64,000 nucleotides of DNA from Cucumis sativus (taxonomy: Eukaryota > Streptophyta > Magnoliopsida > Cucurbitales > Cucurbitaceae): NCBI RefSeq assembly GCF_000004075.3, contig NC_026659.2, positions 27,918,272-27,982,271 on the forward strand. Reading direction: 5' to 3'. Positions 22,626 to 36,100 of this stretch are shown here, piece after piece. The translations under genes were made by a program, and so were the position numbers. The first letter of the stretch is position 1, and every line of letters begins with the position of its first letter. The notes below the pieces were generated by a model. The model did no database searches, was not told the DNA's origin, and was given only the letters and a program-made list of their open reading frames with translations.

Positions 22626-23044
22626 TAAGTAGAAGGTGAGTTTTCAGATTGCTTTTATATCTTCTGTCAAGCTATGATGCTTTTGGTACTTATCGACCAC
22701 TTTCTCATGCAAGAATATTTGAGTTTGAGAATTATTTGCTGAAATTTTTATGGGTTTATGGAGTATTTTCTACTTTGTTTTGGCGGAGTTGAGTTTGCTT
22801 CTTAGGTGTAGAGAAGTTTGTTCAGTGTTGTTTTTGTTTTTGAGGCTACAACTCAATGAAAAAACTCATTGAGTTCATGGAATTAGGGTTTTATCTTGTT
22901 TAATGGGGAACAGGCATGTTTGGTATTGATTTTGTGCATTGTACTGGTAGTCGAGATCGCATTGCCATCTTACAGTTGCTTATTCTTTTTTTTCTTATTT
23001 TCTTGATAGTTATTAGACAATTGAAACCTCATAATTCAACCAAA

Positions 23045-26000
23045 ATGGCGGCCTTCAATCTCGTTGCGGATATGTATGACCCGGCCTTGAAGCCTCGCTT
23101 GCTACATAAACTTCTTAGGGAGCACGTTCCCGACGATAAGCGTGCATTTTCTGATTATTCAGAACTTTCAAATGTGGTTTCTATGATCACATCCCACGAT
23201 CTTCTCTCTGAATCCTCGTCTTCCAAGGACCAAAAGCTGATTGATAGCTGGAAATCCGCTGTTGATTCCTGGGTCAACCGTTTGTTTCTTCTTCTCTCCA
23301 ACGATATGGTATAAGCATGCATTAAATTCTATTTAAATAATTTTTTTAATAATACATAGCTTTTGCTTTATACTCCCGTGGATTTGACTATTTGTCGGCT
23401 GCCGGGCTTATGTGTAGCTTGTTCGAAGAACAGCTGGAACGAAGTTCAGTGGAACTTGTTAAGTTTCATAATCAATGAGTTCGCTGCTGGTTATTGAGAG
23501 AAAATTTATAGTTAGTGTTAATCTAGAAAGTTTGTCGCCTTAGAGCGCCCTTTGCGCTTTGAAAACACCGTTTAATTCTTAGAAACTGAACATTTGAACC
23601 TTGCTTGCATATTTGGCAATTCATTGGCATGCAGGAAGATAGGGAATAATATTGACTGTCTTTATTACTTTGTTTTTTAGATATTGCTCAACTTCCTTTT
23701 GTGGGTTACTAATTTTAGCATCCAATCTTTCTAAAGCCTGATAAATGTTGGGCGGGAATCATTTTACTTGGAGTGACTTGTCAACGATGCAGCTCTAGTC
23801 GTTTCTTGGCATCATATACAGAATGGCTTCACAAGCTTTTACCTCACATGCAGGTAACAGTTAGTTTTTTATGGGATTGATTCTATATTATTTCTTTACA
23901 TGTATTAAGTGGCAAAAATGTTAAATTATAGTGTACACATGAAGAAGAATAAGAGTTAAATGATAAGTTATTCCATCAGAACTAAGATACCGGTTACTGT
24001 TTGGGACACATAACTGCAATAATTCAACTATGCTTTTGAGCATGTGATGTGGCTGGATCGTCTTTGACAGTCGACCTGTTTGACTACAGTAAATATGTTT
24101 GTTCTGAAATTTGGGTATGATTGGTTGTAAGATATTCATCAAAATGAGTTCTGGACATGATTTGTGACAATAAGTGATTATTGTTTCTTGGAAAGAATGC
24201 AAAATCACGCATTGGGGGTTTCCAAGCTCTTATTCTTTTCATTAATATAGGATTGAACAAGTAAGATAAACTACGGATGAAATAGCAGGTCTAACCAGCT
24301 CTCCTCGTACATGAGGGTCCCCAAAGACATGCATCGGGCATGTATCTGATTAGCATAAGATAGCCTTTGGCAACACTTAATGATTGTGGAGCTACTGAAG
24401 GACCTAATGCACTGCTATTCTTGAGCATGGTTATCTGATATTTTATCAAGTGTTATACAAAGTGCAATTTTTTTTTCTTCTGAAGACACAAAAGAATATA
24501 TTGATCACAAATAGTGTGTGACGTAGTTCCAGAGCAATGTCAAGTTCCTTCTTTTTCTGTTCCTTTTATTTATATTGTTTCTGTCTTTAGCTTTACAACT
24601 TATAATCATCAATGCTTTTTTTTATACTTGAATGCTACCAAGAATTTTACAACGTTTTCATTTTTTGTGTTTTTATTGTTCAATAGACAGATTCTCAGTT
24701 TCTGAAGGTGGCCTCTTGTGCTTCAATCTATGATTTATTCTCGAGGTACATCTTCATTTGACCTTGGCAGAAATCTATCACACGAAGTTGTCCCTCAAAC
24801 ACAACCCTTTTTTTTATTCGAAATGGTAACAATGTCATTGATAAGATGAAATTATAAAAGGATACCTATCAATTGGATTACAAAAAACTCTTCCATCGAG
24901 TAATAAGAGAAACTAAATCATAATTATAAAAAGGGGTAACCAATTCACCCCAAGTGAGGGTTGTATGTGTCACTCAAACACAAATTGATTTGTTAACTAT
25001 ACCCCTTCCAAAAGCGAAATTTTTATGTGCCTTGTGTATATTTAACTGAATACCTCTTAGGATTTGTTTATTGTTGATTCTACATCGACTTTGTGGTCTG
25101 TGGATTCAACTATTGAATGCTGACTTGAGAATAATAGATAACTGATTGAATCACATTCTGTAAGTTATTACTGTCAAGTCGTTTTATTGCCAATATGAGC
25201 ATAGAACTATTGGTTAAGGCATATATCCCACCTCCATATGTTGTTGAGCTTAAAAATAAAAATTGTCTATTTATTTATTTTTTAAAATAAAATAACCACT
25301 TTCATTGAGCAAAATCAAAGAAAATTGTCTAAAACTTTTAAGCAATATGCTTGACCATATTATTGCTTGTTTCGTGACTTTTTAAGATGTATCTTTTACA
25401 AATTAGATTGGGTAGATTTCAAAGTGTAAAGAAAGATGGGACTTCTTGTGCTGGGAAGGTCATTCAACCTGTTGCATGATGATAATACTGAAGCTGTTTT
25501 GGTAAGTCCATTTTTCATGGACTATTTTCATGCATTCATGAGCTAAATAATTTTGTAACAATGGTATTTTAATTATCTATGCCAACTGAGATCCTCTTTT
25601 GTAAAAATTTCTTAGTCTTTTGTGAAATTTTTCATCTCTCTTTTTGTACTCTTGCTTGGTATTGGTAGTTGCAACTTTTGTTTTAAAATATGTAACTATC
25701 TGCATGTTGTTTGATGCAGGATAATGCGGTTAATCTGTTATGCACCTTGATAGATTTCTTCCCCTTCACAATCCATCGTCATTATGACTCTGTAAGTGCT
25801 TTAACAAATAATGTGATATTGATTCTGTTTTAAATTACAATTTTGGAACTCTGGTAGCTTTCTGACTTTTCTGTTCACTGGTGATGTAATCTAAGCTTCC
25901 GAAGTTTGTTATTATTATCGTTATTATTTTTAATTTGATTTAGTTTAATTTTTTTCCTTCACAAAAAAACTGCTATAAAAAACTGGAAAGAGAGTGTTTG

Positions 26001-29000
26001 TATTACCATTAGAAGCTGAAATAATTAAATTTTCTCCCATAATTGCACTCAACATCTTCAGCACATATGGCTTCATGCTGTCACTTGTCAGCATGTTGTT
26101 TATCTATAGATCACTATCTTTGTAATTCAAAAACTGACAAAGTTTAAATTCCATGCCAAATAGAAAAAAAGGATTTATGTTGAAATAGTTGATTTTGTTT
26201 CTTCCTGATGAATTGGATATATTCTATAGGCCGAAGCTGCAATTGTTTCAAAAATATTTTCAGGGAAGTGTAGTTCTAACATGCTGAAGGTACTGTGCCT
26301 CTTATGTAGTTTTAATCATAGTACAGTAGATATTAACGTCAAATGTCCCCCATAATTTTCTCTGTGTTTTATATTTCAAATTTAGAAGCTTGCCCATTGC
26401 CTGGCATCACTTCCAAAATCAAAAGGAGACGAAGATAGCTGGTCTTTACTAATTCAGAAGATTTTGTTATCCATCAATAGTCACTTGAATGAGGCCTTCC
26501 AAGGCATCGGTGAAGGTATACTGAACTGTAAAACAAGTAAAGCTATCTCAATTTATGAAAATGGTGACAATGATGCATTTGAATGTTTTTTGTAGATTCA
26601 AAAGGCATTGAAGTTGTAAGGTTACTGATTCTACCAGGAAAAGATCCTCCACCACCTTTAGGTTGTTGTTCACAATCAGAAGGTTCCTTGGACAAAATAA
26701 AAAAGAGCTCAGAGCGGATGTTAACATCTAGTATTTCAACCTTGATGGTTTGCTGTTCCACAATGATAACAAGTTCATACAACCATCAGGTAGCAACACG
26801 TCATCCATTTTTTTGTTATGCTCATATTAAAAGAGGAAATGTTCCCCTCTATATGAATCTATATACATCTACTGTGACACCTCACTTTCTTAATTAATAT
26901 AATGAAATAAAGAAAGTGGTGTTAAATTGATCTTTATTTGTATTATATCAGGTGGCAGTTCCCATTCGCCCGTTATTAGCTCTTGTTGAGAGAGTGCTGA
27001 CGATGGATGGTTCTTTGCCACCCACTTCAGTGCCATTTATGACATCTCTGCAGCAAGAATCAATGTGTTTAGAACTTCCGGTGCTGCATTCAGTCAGTTT
27101 GGATCTCCTCGTTGCCATCATTAAGAGCCTTCGCAGGTGAGGCATCTACTATTCAACTACACGGACTATATACCATAAAACCTTTATGCAGACCCAGACT
27201 TTTTCAGTAATCAATACCCATCCATAAACATATCACATGTGCTTTCTTCCACCTCTACAAGATGCGATCAACAATGATCTTTCATGTTTATATGAATACG
27301 AAAATGATCCAATGGTATACAAAGTTTCCACTTAGATAAGTTGGGAAGAAAATGTGTGAAGTCTAGCCTGTCAATTGCCACTGAAAAAAATATGGATGCC
27401 ATATTTTTGTTTATATAATTATTATTAAATTCCTTTTCAGTCAATTGTTGCCACATGCTGCATCAATTGTACGACTCATTGTGAAGTACTTCAAGAAGTG
27501 TGTCTCTGCAGAACTGAGAGTAAAAGTCTACGCAGTTGCTAAGTCATTGATGACGTCTTTGGGTGTTGGTAAGAATTATATTGTGTTTCATTTGGCATGG
27601 AGATAATTATAATTATTGTTTTAATGTCTATATGGAAACATTGTTTTGGGATGTATACTTATTCAATGCCGCATTTGAATCAGGAATGGCTGCATCTCTT
27701 TCTCGAGATGTGATTGACAATGTACTAGGTGATTTGAACCCTGTAAATAATGAGAGTTCTGATCCATCTAATGTGAATCCAAAGGACACGCAAAGAGATT
27801 TACCGCAACACCATAATAAGAGAAAACGCCCTTCAGTTCCCACTTCCATGAAAGGGCAGCACGAGAGGAATGAACCAGAGGACATTACCAGCAGCTGTAG
27901 CTATACCTCAGTCCACTTGAGGATAGCTGCACTTGAGGCTTTGAAGACTCTTCTTACATCGGTGGGCATTATATATGTTATTTGTCTCTTTGGTTAATTA
28001 TTTTGCATACGAATTTATTAAAAAAAGTTATTAATGGGAATATTTTTGGTTCATTTGTGTCAAATGGTTTTTAACTGCTGACTGCTTTATTTATTTATTT
28101 GTTTGTTTGTTTTTCGTTGATTATTTGTATAGGCTGGTGCTTTGAGATCTGAAGAAGGATGGCGTGCAAAAGTTGAACATCTTTTAATAACAACTGCAAC
28201 ATCTTCTCTTCAATGGCCACGAGCCTCGGACGACACCTTTTTCCAAGCCAATGAATCTATTGAGGTTTGGGTGGATTATCAGTTGGCGGCATTTCATGCA
28301 CTACTGGCTTCTTTTTTGTCTGCTGTCCATGTACGCCCACTGGCTTTGGCTCAAGGTCTCGAGCTCTTTCGTAAAGGTAAATCTCTTTTGATATTTCGTT
28401 TGATCATGTGGAAGGCTGGGTTTGAGAACGAGGATGCTAGATCACCTTATTTATGAGTCAAACTGATAGGCATTTTCTTCTTCAGGTAAACAAGAAAATG
28501 GAACCAAACTTGGTGAGTTTTGTGCCCATGCTCTCTTAGCCATGGAGGTTCTAATACATCCGAGGGTCCTTCCCCTCTCGGATTTCTTGCCATTGCGCTT
28601 GAGCTCTCCTGAACCACAAGCTGCCTTTAAATTCCAGGAAGATCTGTACTTCAACAGTAACGATTCTAGGAAATTGTTGAAGGTCGGCCCGCAAAGCATG
28701 GAGCAGATGGCCTCCGAGGCTCTAATTAGTGATGATGTGGTAGATAACAATGAAATGACGTATAGCACCTCAAATGATATTGAAAAGGAGCCCTCTGCAA
28801 ATGGCATAGCGAATATAGAAATGCCCAAGAGAACCGAACAGGCCACTGCAGCAGCCATCTCAGAAGTAGGGGTTGTAGCGGAAGATGACGTTGAATTTGC
28901 TAATGCAAGTATGAATAGTTCCCCCATGTCATCAAAATCAGATAAAATCGAAGATTTTGGACGGGATTCGAGCTCGAATTTATTGCTAGAAGATGACTTT

Positions 29001-29045
29001 CCTGATATTATTGATGCAGATCCTGATACAGACTATGAAGAGTGA
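23045..29045 (+). CDS. PELP1/RIX1-like ribosome biogenesis protein, copy A (exon 4 frame broken)
   Basis: PELP1/Rix1 is part of the nuclear Rix1 complex that matures 60S pre-ribosomes. Thirteen coding exons are seen: 23045-23308, 23737-23853, 24687-24745, 25407-25501, 25720-25791, 26230-26289, 26386-26515, 26596-26789, 26952-27136, 27441-27568, 27684-27961, 28133-28376, 28486-29045; about 795 codons. The protein starts MAAFNLVADMYDPALKPRLL, continues through helical-repeat sequence (KCWAGIILLGVTCQRCSSSR, SKIFSGKCSSNMLKKLAHCL), has a basic HHNKRKRP patch (probable nuclear signal) and ends in an acidic tail. All exons join in frame except exon 4: its first half reads GRFQSVKKDGTSCAGKVIQP, its second half LLHDDNTEAVL is in another frame, and the first frame meets a TGA. 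Upstream in-frame ATG 22916 adds a hydrophobic stretch and is probably leader. Whether this copy works is open. Confidence 0.85.
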
Positions 29046-29311
29046 AAAAGGTATTGTCAATCATTGACTCAATTTTGTAGTTTTAAGGCTTAAGGGTGTT
29101 GTTCAGAACTCAAAATCAATTATTATTGTTGTGTTCTATTCATGTAGCCATAGATGGCTTGAACTGATGATCGAGAATGGTTATGTATATAAAAAGGTGA
29201 AAGTTAGACAAATTTCAAAAGCTTTGATTGCTAGTTTCTGATAAATTTTCTTTCAATCATTTTTATTTTTTTTCATTCTTAGATAATGGGGTGCCGATTT
29301 GCAATATACGT

Positions 29312-29431
29312 TAGGACAACGATTAGATGCATTATAGAATATACCATCTTTTAAGTAATGGTATTAGATACGGTAGGACAACGATTAGATGTATTATAGA
29401 ATATACCATCTCGTAAGTAATATGGTATCTT
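29312..29431. repeat. 62-bp tandem duplication
   Basis: TAGGACAACGATTAGATG opens both copies (29312 and 29374). They differ by a few bases and both include ATTATAGAATATACCATCT. Shared by unit B (about 51788-51908). Confidence 0.85.
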
Positions 29432-29685
29432 TTTGAAGTCCTAAAATGTTGAGGGATAAATTTGTGGGTATTACAATCTCGAGATGTAGTTAAGATCAAC
29501 AATATCTAAATAGGCAATTAAATAAACAATGTCTAAATAGACGATTAAATGAACCCTTTAGAAAGAGAGGCAAAAATAAAATGACAGAGTGAAGTTTCTT
29601 TAAAAAAACTTTTTAAAAATTATTGTTTTGATAATAACTGATCGTAGTTAACTACTAGTGCTCAGTCTCTTTTACATCTTACTCT

Positions 29686-29743
29686 AACTTATCATCATGT
29701 TTGAATCAATTTTTAACTTATCATCATGTTTGAATCAATTTTA
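29686..29743. repeat. 29-bp tandem duplication
   Basis: AACTTATCATCATGTTTGAA occurs at 29686 and 29715 with the same following ATCAATTTT. Also present in unit B. Confidence 0.9.
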
Positions 29744-31020
29744 GGGTTAAGTGAATGTCAAGTGAATGTATTTTGTTCTTACAACATATGTGTTAAGTGA
29801 ATGTATTTTGTTCAAACTCAATTAATTTAGGAAAAATGTTTTAAATAAAAAACTATTTAAAACATTTACAAATATTAAAATTTATATGTTTATTAGTATT
29901 TTTGTTAATTAATTTTGAAATTTTAGTCTGTTTTGTAAATATGGTTTATTTTGCTATTTTGAAAACAATCCATTTGAATGTTGTTTTGTTTAAATTATTA
30001 GAATTGTATTATTGGATAAATAGACATTTTAAAAAATAGCAAAATATTAAAACTATTTATACAAAATTCCTCAAACTTTTCATATATTTAAGTTTTTCTT
30101 TAAAATTATATTTCATAAATAGTTTTTTTTTATCCATAACAAATTTTCATGATAAATGGTAAAGCATATTAAATATGTAAATAGTTCAACTCAGTTAATT
30201 GTAATTTGGTCCATATCATACTAAAAAAGTTATATGTATGTTATTTTAAAAGAGTTCATATCATACAGTTTCTTAAATTTTAGGTACCAAACTTATAAGA
30301 TACAAAAATCAAAGTTTAAAAATAGAAAGTAAATATTTTGGCATTCTATTTCTAGAAAAAAAAACTCCTTATAATAATTACTAGTAAAAAAAAAAGTTGG
30401 TTGATTTTCATTTTTTTTTTAATCTCAACCTTTCATGTTAAAACTTTATATAAAGATTTTTTTTTAAATGACAAATTTAACAGTAAGATTTTATATTATA
30501 TCAATTTGATAAATATTGATAGACATTAATATGATAATAAATATGGATAGATATTCATATGTTTTTATCTGACAATAATAGAAGTTTATTTAGTTTATCT
30601 CGTTAATAAAATCTAAAATGTTTGTCTATGATGAATATTTTAGTTTATTTTTGTATTTTAAAAAATATCCCTCCAAAAAACGTAATTTTTTTCCACTAAA
30701 AGTTATTAAAATTTAATAACAAGAGTTGGTGAATTGCTACATTGTTATTTCATTTATATGTCATTTACATCCCATTGTAATTTACAGATTTTTTTTTTCA
30801 AATGGTATGGGTAAGTAATCAGTGCGGTTTAGTGTAAGGATTAGTTATATTCAAATTATAGCAAACTATCTTAATTTGAAACTTAACGGCGTCAACGACA
30901 AGCAACGGCTACATTTTTAGGTTTATTTACTTCATTCAACTCTCAAAACAATCTCCGTCGCCAATTTCTCTCTAGAATTTTCTTCTTCCGCCTCCGTGCA
31001 CAGCGTCGAATCTCCAAACC

Positions 31021-33155
31021 CTAATTTATAAATGCAATTCCGATCCACAAATTCTTATGCTACCTCGATCTCCTCTTTGGGAGCTTCTATTCCCTAATCT
31101 TTGATGTCTTGCTTCGTCTGCGGTTGAGGATCTCGGAGGACCGGAGTCACGGGAGGTCGCTGATTTGGATGAAGCCATGAGTCGATTGATGCTCCCTTTT
31201 TCATCTCCTAAGAAGAATTCCAAATCCTTGGATGTGGCTGATGCTGCTCCTGCCTATCATTTTTCATCCGCTTGATTTCCTTCCCTTTCTGGTTCAGCTT
31301 ATTCTGCTCTCGATAGGGTTTCCGAGGATGCTATCAATCAGGTTGATCAGTTCCTTCGTGAGGCTTTGCATAACCCTCGGAGCGTCTATCAAGTAAGTTG
31401 TTTATTTAGCTTTCCTTTATTGTAGATGGTCAATGGTGTGATTGGTTTCAGGAGTTGTCTAATGTCATGTTCTGTAGAGGGAGGAGATAGTTAAAAGTTG
31501 CTAGCTACGGCCTTCTCGAAGGTGGGCTGGAAGTGGCTGGTTGCTTCCCGGATTTTATCGGCATTTAAATCAATGGTATTAGAAATTTAGAAGTATTATT
31601 GCCAAAAACTACATGGTGGATTTCATGAAGATGTGATATATGTTTGGAACAGTATCGTGAAACTATGTGACATGATGTGCTTTTAGGTAATCCAAGACAA
31701 AGGTTGGATGGTTGTAAGACAATCTTGGGAAGATGTGTGGACTAGTGGAGGGTTTTTGGTTAACCGTTTTTCTAGTCGGTACAGGGTGGTGGATTCGAAG
31801 AATTAATTGCTGAAGGAGTTGTAGGACTTAAAAGCTGGGTTGCAAAATGAATGCAAGACGAAATTTAGAAGATGGAGAAGAAAGGGAGATTTTGTTGCTA
31901 TTGGATGTTCTGAATACTTAGAGCTAAATGATGAAAATAAAATAATTTACGAGCTAAACTTTTGCTGTGATTGGCGATGAATTCCGTCATGGGGGAAGGC
32001 ATGCAGTCTCTGATTATCATCCCCTTGGCCCTTAGGCTTTTTAAATGAGGCTTTTTCCGTCTTAATAATATTTCTTGTTTCTCATCAAGAAGATAAATGG
32101 AGTTATATCTTTTCAGCCTACCAAGCAAAATTGTTTCTAAAAAAAAAACTATCACTATCTAAAAGCATTAGGAATTAAATTTACTGTAGTCAAGAAGATG
32201 CTCAGTAACTGGAAAGCATTTTTTACCTGTTTTGACACTGAAGCTTCGTTAAACCAAAAGAAAAAGGAGACAACCTATTGGTAGAAAGGTCTTTACAATG
32301 ATGTATTGATGCCTACAAAATTATTTTTTTTGTCTAACATGGTTCTGACTAGTACCATAACTTCAAGTGCTTAATTATTATCATGCACTTATTATATTGT
32401 TGAAAACATGGTGTTAATTATCTATTCCCTTCAACTGATATTTATTTATCATTGCTTTAGTTTTGCGCATGGAGCAAGATGTTGAAAAGTTTATTCATGA
32501 TCCTGCTTGACAGCAGCTGCCTACTTCATATTTACGGTTAGCTGCGCATCAGATTGTCCAACATTACTCGCTGCAATCCATGGTTCTATTGGATAATAGT
32601 TTACCTGATGGTCTGGTTCCAAAATTATCGTTTGCGATACTTCTGAATGTCGTCTTCCAGCTATCCGCCTTGCAGATATTCCTGTAAATCTACCAGCAGA
32701 GGAATATAGTAGCATAAAGGTTGCTATTAAACAGAGGCCACAGAAGTGGTCCCAACTAGCAAGAGATGCAAGTGCAAATTCATCAAAAACGAGGGATTCC
32801 AAAAGTGTGGAAGAGAGGAAAAGGAGTATAATAAAGCTCGTGCTCAAATATTTAACTCCAGCAGCAATTCAGGCTGTCATGCAAGTGAGAAAGTAGATGC
32901 TGATCCTAGACCACAGGATAGTTATCGTGGTTGTTTGAGTGCTGCAAAGGTTGAGGAGAAGATGATTCTGGAGTTCCTGATATAAATTTTAGTAGGGGTT
33001 TGATTGACTGTTCCACGAGTAGCAGTAGAATAAATAGAAGGTAGGACTGACAAGGAGCTGCCTAGTAGGCAGTACAAACCAAATAGTAGGGTAGCCATTC
33101 TTAGAGATCGTGAGATTGGCAGCAAGGACCCTGATTATGACAGGAGTTATGATAG
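31021..33155 (+). pseudogene. R3H-SUZ domain protein pseudogene, copy A, truncated
   Basis: It is recognisable by VDQFLREALHNP, then across an intron (31393-32460) LRMEQDVEKFIHDPA, PTSYLRLAAHQIVQHYSLQ (R3H core, Arg-x3-His), MVLLDNSLPDG and, further on, SKVDADPRPQDSY-like and VAILRDREIGSKDPDYDRSY pieces (SUZ region). Plant R3H-SUZ proteins bind single-stranded nucleic acid. A stop follows FIHDPA in both copies (GCTTGACAG), and one more interrupts SSA*ISFPF early on. Copy A has further single-base losses, for example after DNSLPDG. Homology ends at a likely donor (GATAG then GTATG, 33155); about 40 bp later the 393-bp array begins, so the 3' half of the gene is missing. The retained intron argues for a DNA-level duplicate, not a retrocopy. 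The upstream limit is approximate. Confidence 0.8.
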
Positions 33156-33195
33156 GTATGAAATGCAATCCTTTATTCTCTTGGTTTGATCTCAA

Positions 33196-36100
33196 TGTGT
33201 GTGTATATACATATATATTTGCAAAATCTCTCGTTTAAAAGGTCTATCCAAAAACATGTTCTAAAAGTTTTCTCGCTTCAAACTCTGTTTACGAACTCTT
33301 TCCAAAACACTTCTTGGACATTTCTCTTTGTTTTTGTTTGTTTTTTTTCTTTGAAAAATAAGATATTTTACAAAACTTCTGAAAAACTGCATGAGCAAGG
33401 ATGTTGCCACACACAGGGCAATGAGCAGCAAGGCAACATGCACCATGGTGCGCGGAAGATGTTGTCTTGGTGCCATCTTTGCACATGCGGAAGCGAACTT
33501 TCAAATGCATTTACAAAACATTGTGGAAAACACTTTTTTTTCTTCCTATTTTCTTCTAGAAAGTCTTTCCAGAACATATGTATATATGTGTGTGTGTATA
33601 TACATATATATTTGCAAAATCTCTCGTTTAAAAGGTCTATACAAGAACATGTTCTAAAAGTTTTCTCGCTTCAAATTCTGTTTACGAACTCTTTCCAAAA
33701 CACTTCTTGGACGTTTCTTTTTTTTTGTTTTTTTGTTTTTTTCTTTGAAAAATAAGATATTTTACAAAACTTTTGAAAAACTGCATGAGCAAGGATGTTG
33801 GCCACACACAGGGCAATGAGCAGCAAGGCAACATGCACCATGGTGCGCGGAAGATGTTGTCTTGGTGCCATCTTTGCACATGCGGAAGCGAACTTTCAAA
33901 TGGCATTTACAAAACATTGTGGAAAACACTTTTTTTCTTCCTATTTTCTTCTAGAAAGTCTTTCCAGAACATATGTATATATATGTGTGTGTATATACAT
34001 ATATATTTGCAAAATCTCTCGTTTAAAAGGTCTATACAAGAACATGTTCTAAAAGTTTTCTCGCTTCAAATTCTGTTTACGAACTCTTTCCAACACACTT
34101 CTTGGACGTTTCTTTTTGTTTTTGTTTTTGTTTTTTTTTTCTTTGAAAAATAAGATATTTTACAAAACTTTTGAAAAACTGCATGAGCAAGGATGTTGGC
34201 CACACACAGGGCAATGAGCAGCAAGGCAACATGCACCATGGTGCGCGGAAGATGTTGTCTTGGTGCCATCTTTGCACATGCGGAAGCGACTTTCAAATGG
34301 CATTTACAAAACATTGTGGAAAACACTTTTTTTCTTCCTATTTTCTTCTAGAAAGTCTTTCCAGAACATATGTATATATATGTGTGTGTATATACATATA
34401 TATTTGCAAAATCTCTCGTTTAAAAGGTCTATACAAGAACATGTTCTAAAAGTTTTCTCGCTTCAAATTCTGTTTACGAACTCTTTCCAAAACACTTCTT
34501 GGACGTTTCTTTTTGTTTTTGTTTTTGTTTTTTTCTTTGAAAAATAAGATATTTTACAAAACTTTTGAAAAACTGCATGAGCAAGGATGTTGGCCACACA
34601 CAGGGCAATGAGCAGCAAGGCAACATGCACCATGGTGCGCGGAAGATGTTGTCTTGGTGCCATCTTTGCACATGCGGAAGCGAACTTTCAAATGGCATTT
34701 AAAACATTGTGGAAAACATTTTTTTCTTCCTATTTTCTTCTAGAAAGTCTTTCCAGAACATATGTATATATATGTGTGTGTATATACATATATTTGCAAA
34801 ATCTCTCGTTTAAAAGGTCTATACAAGAACATGTTCTAAAAGTTTTCTCGCTTCAAATTCTGTTTACGAACTCTTTCCAAACACTTCTTGGACGTTTCTT
34901 TTTGTTTTTGTTTTTGTTTTTTCTTTGAAAAATAAGATATTTTACAAAACTTTTGAAAAACTGCATGAGCAAGGATGTTGGCCACACACAGGGCAATGAG
35001 CAGCAAGGCAACATGCACCATGGTGCGCGAAGATGTTGTCTTGGTGCCATCTTTGCACATGCGGAAGCGAACTTTCAAATGGCATTTGCAAAACATTGTG
35101 GAAAACACTTTTTTTCTTCCTATTTTCTTCTAGAAAGTTTTCCAGAACATATGTATATATATGTGTGTGTATATACATATATATTTGCAAAATCTCTCGT
35201 TTAAAAGGTCTATACAAGAACATGTTCTAAAAGTTTTCTCGCTTCAAATTCTGTTTACGAACTCTTTCCAAAACACTTCTTGGACGTTTCTTTTGTTTTT
35301 GTTTTTGTTTTTTCTTTGAAAAATAAGATATTTTACAAAACTTTTGAAAAACTGCATGAGCAAGGATGTTGCCACACACAGGGCAATGAGCAGCAAGGCA
35401 ACATGCACCATGCGTGCGCGGAAGATGTTGTCTTGGTGCCATCTTTGAACATGCGGAAGCGAACTTTCAAATGGCATTTACAAAACATTGTGGAAAAACA
35501 CATTTTTTTCTTCCTTTTCTTCTAGAAAGTCTTTCCAGAACATATGTATATATATGTGTGTGTATATTACATATATATTTGCAAAATCTCTCGTTTAAAA
35601 GGGTCTATACAAGAACATGTTCTAAAAGTTTTCTCGCTTCAAATTCTGTTTACGAACTCTTTCCAACACACTTCTTGGACGTTTCTTTTTGTTTTTGTTT
35701 TTGTTTTTTCTTTGAAAAATAAGATATTTTACAAAACTTTTGAAAAACTGCATGAGCAAGGATGTTGGCCACAACAGGCAATGAGCAGCAAGGCAACATG
35801 CACCATGGTGCGCGGAAGATGTTGTCTTGGTGCCATCTTTGCACATGCGGAAGCGAACTTTCAAATGGCATTTGCAAACATTGTGGAAAACACTTTTTTT
35901 TCTTCCTATTTTCTTCTAGAAAGTCTTTCCAGAACATATGTATATATATGTGTGTGTATATACATATATATTTGCAAAATCTCTCGTTTAAAAGGTCTAT
36001 ACAAGAACATGTTCTAAAAGTTTTCTCGCTTCAAATTCTGTTTACGAACTCTTTCCAAAACACTTCTTGGACGTTTCTTTTTGTTTTGTTTTTGTTTTTT

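Larger units (their letters stand above)
29046..31020. other. Gene-free AT-rich spacer in unit A
   Basis: It starts with the PELP1 3' UTR and then two small tandem duplications. 29840-29960 and 30470-30660 carry foldback-family words (AAAACATTTACAAATATTAA; TATCAATTTGATAAATATTG). A GC-richer patch from about 30885 (ACGGCGTCAACGACAAGCAA) leads into the R3H pseudogene. B matches at 51525-53514. Confidence 0.55.

Noticed and set aside
22916-23044. Upstream in-frame ATG of PELP1 giving a hydrophobic N-terminus
   Set aside because: It would put a membrane-like stretch on a nuclear protein. Relatives, as I recall them, start at MAAF, and the stretch follows a probable 5' UTR acceptor.
26543-28927. 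Minus-strand frames inside PELP1 (for example 28451-28927)
   Set aside because: They are antisense shadows of well-supported plus-strand exons, and repeat in unit B only as far as the exons do.
31021-33155. R3H sequence as a processed retrocopy
   Set aside because: A 1.07-kb intron with GT/AG borders is retained and there is no poly-A tail.
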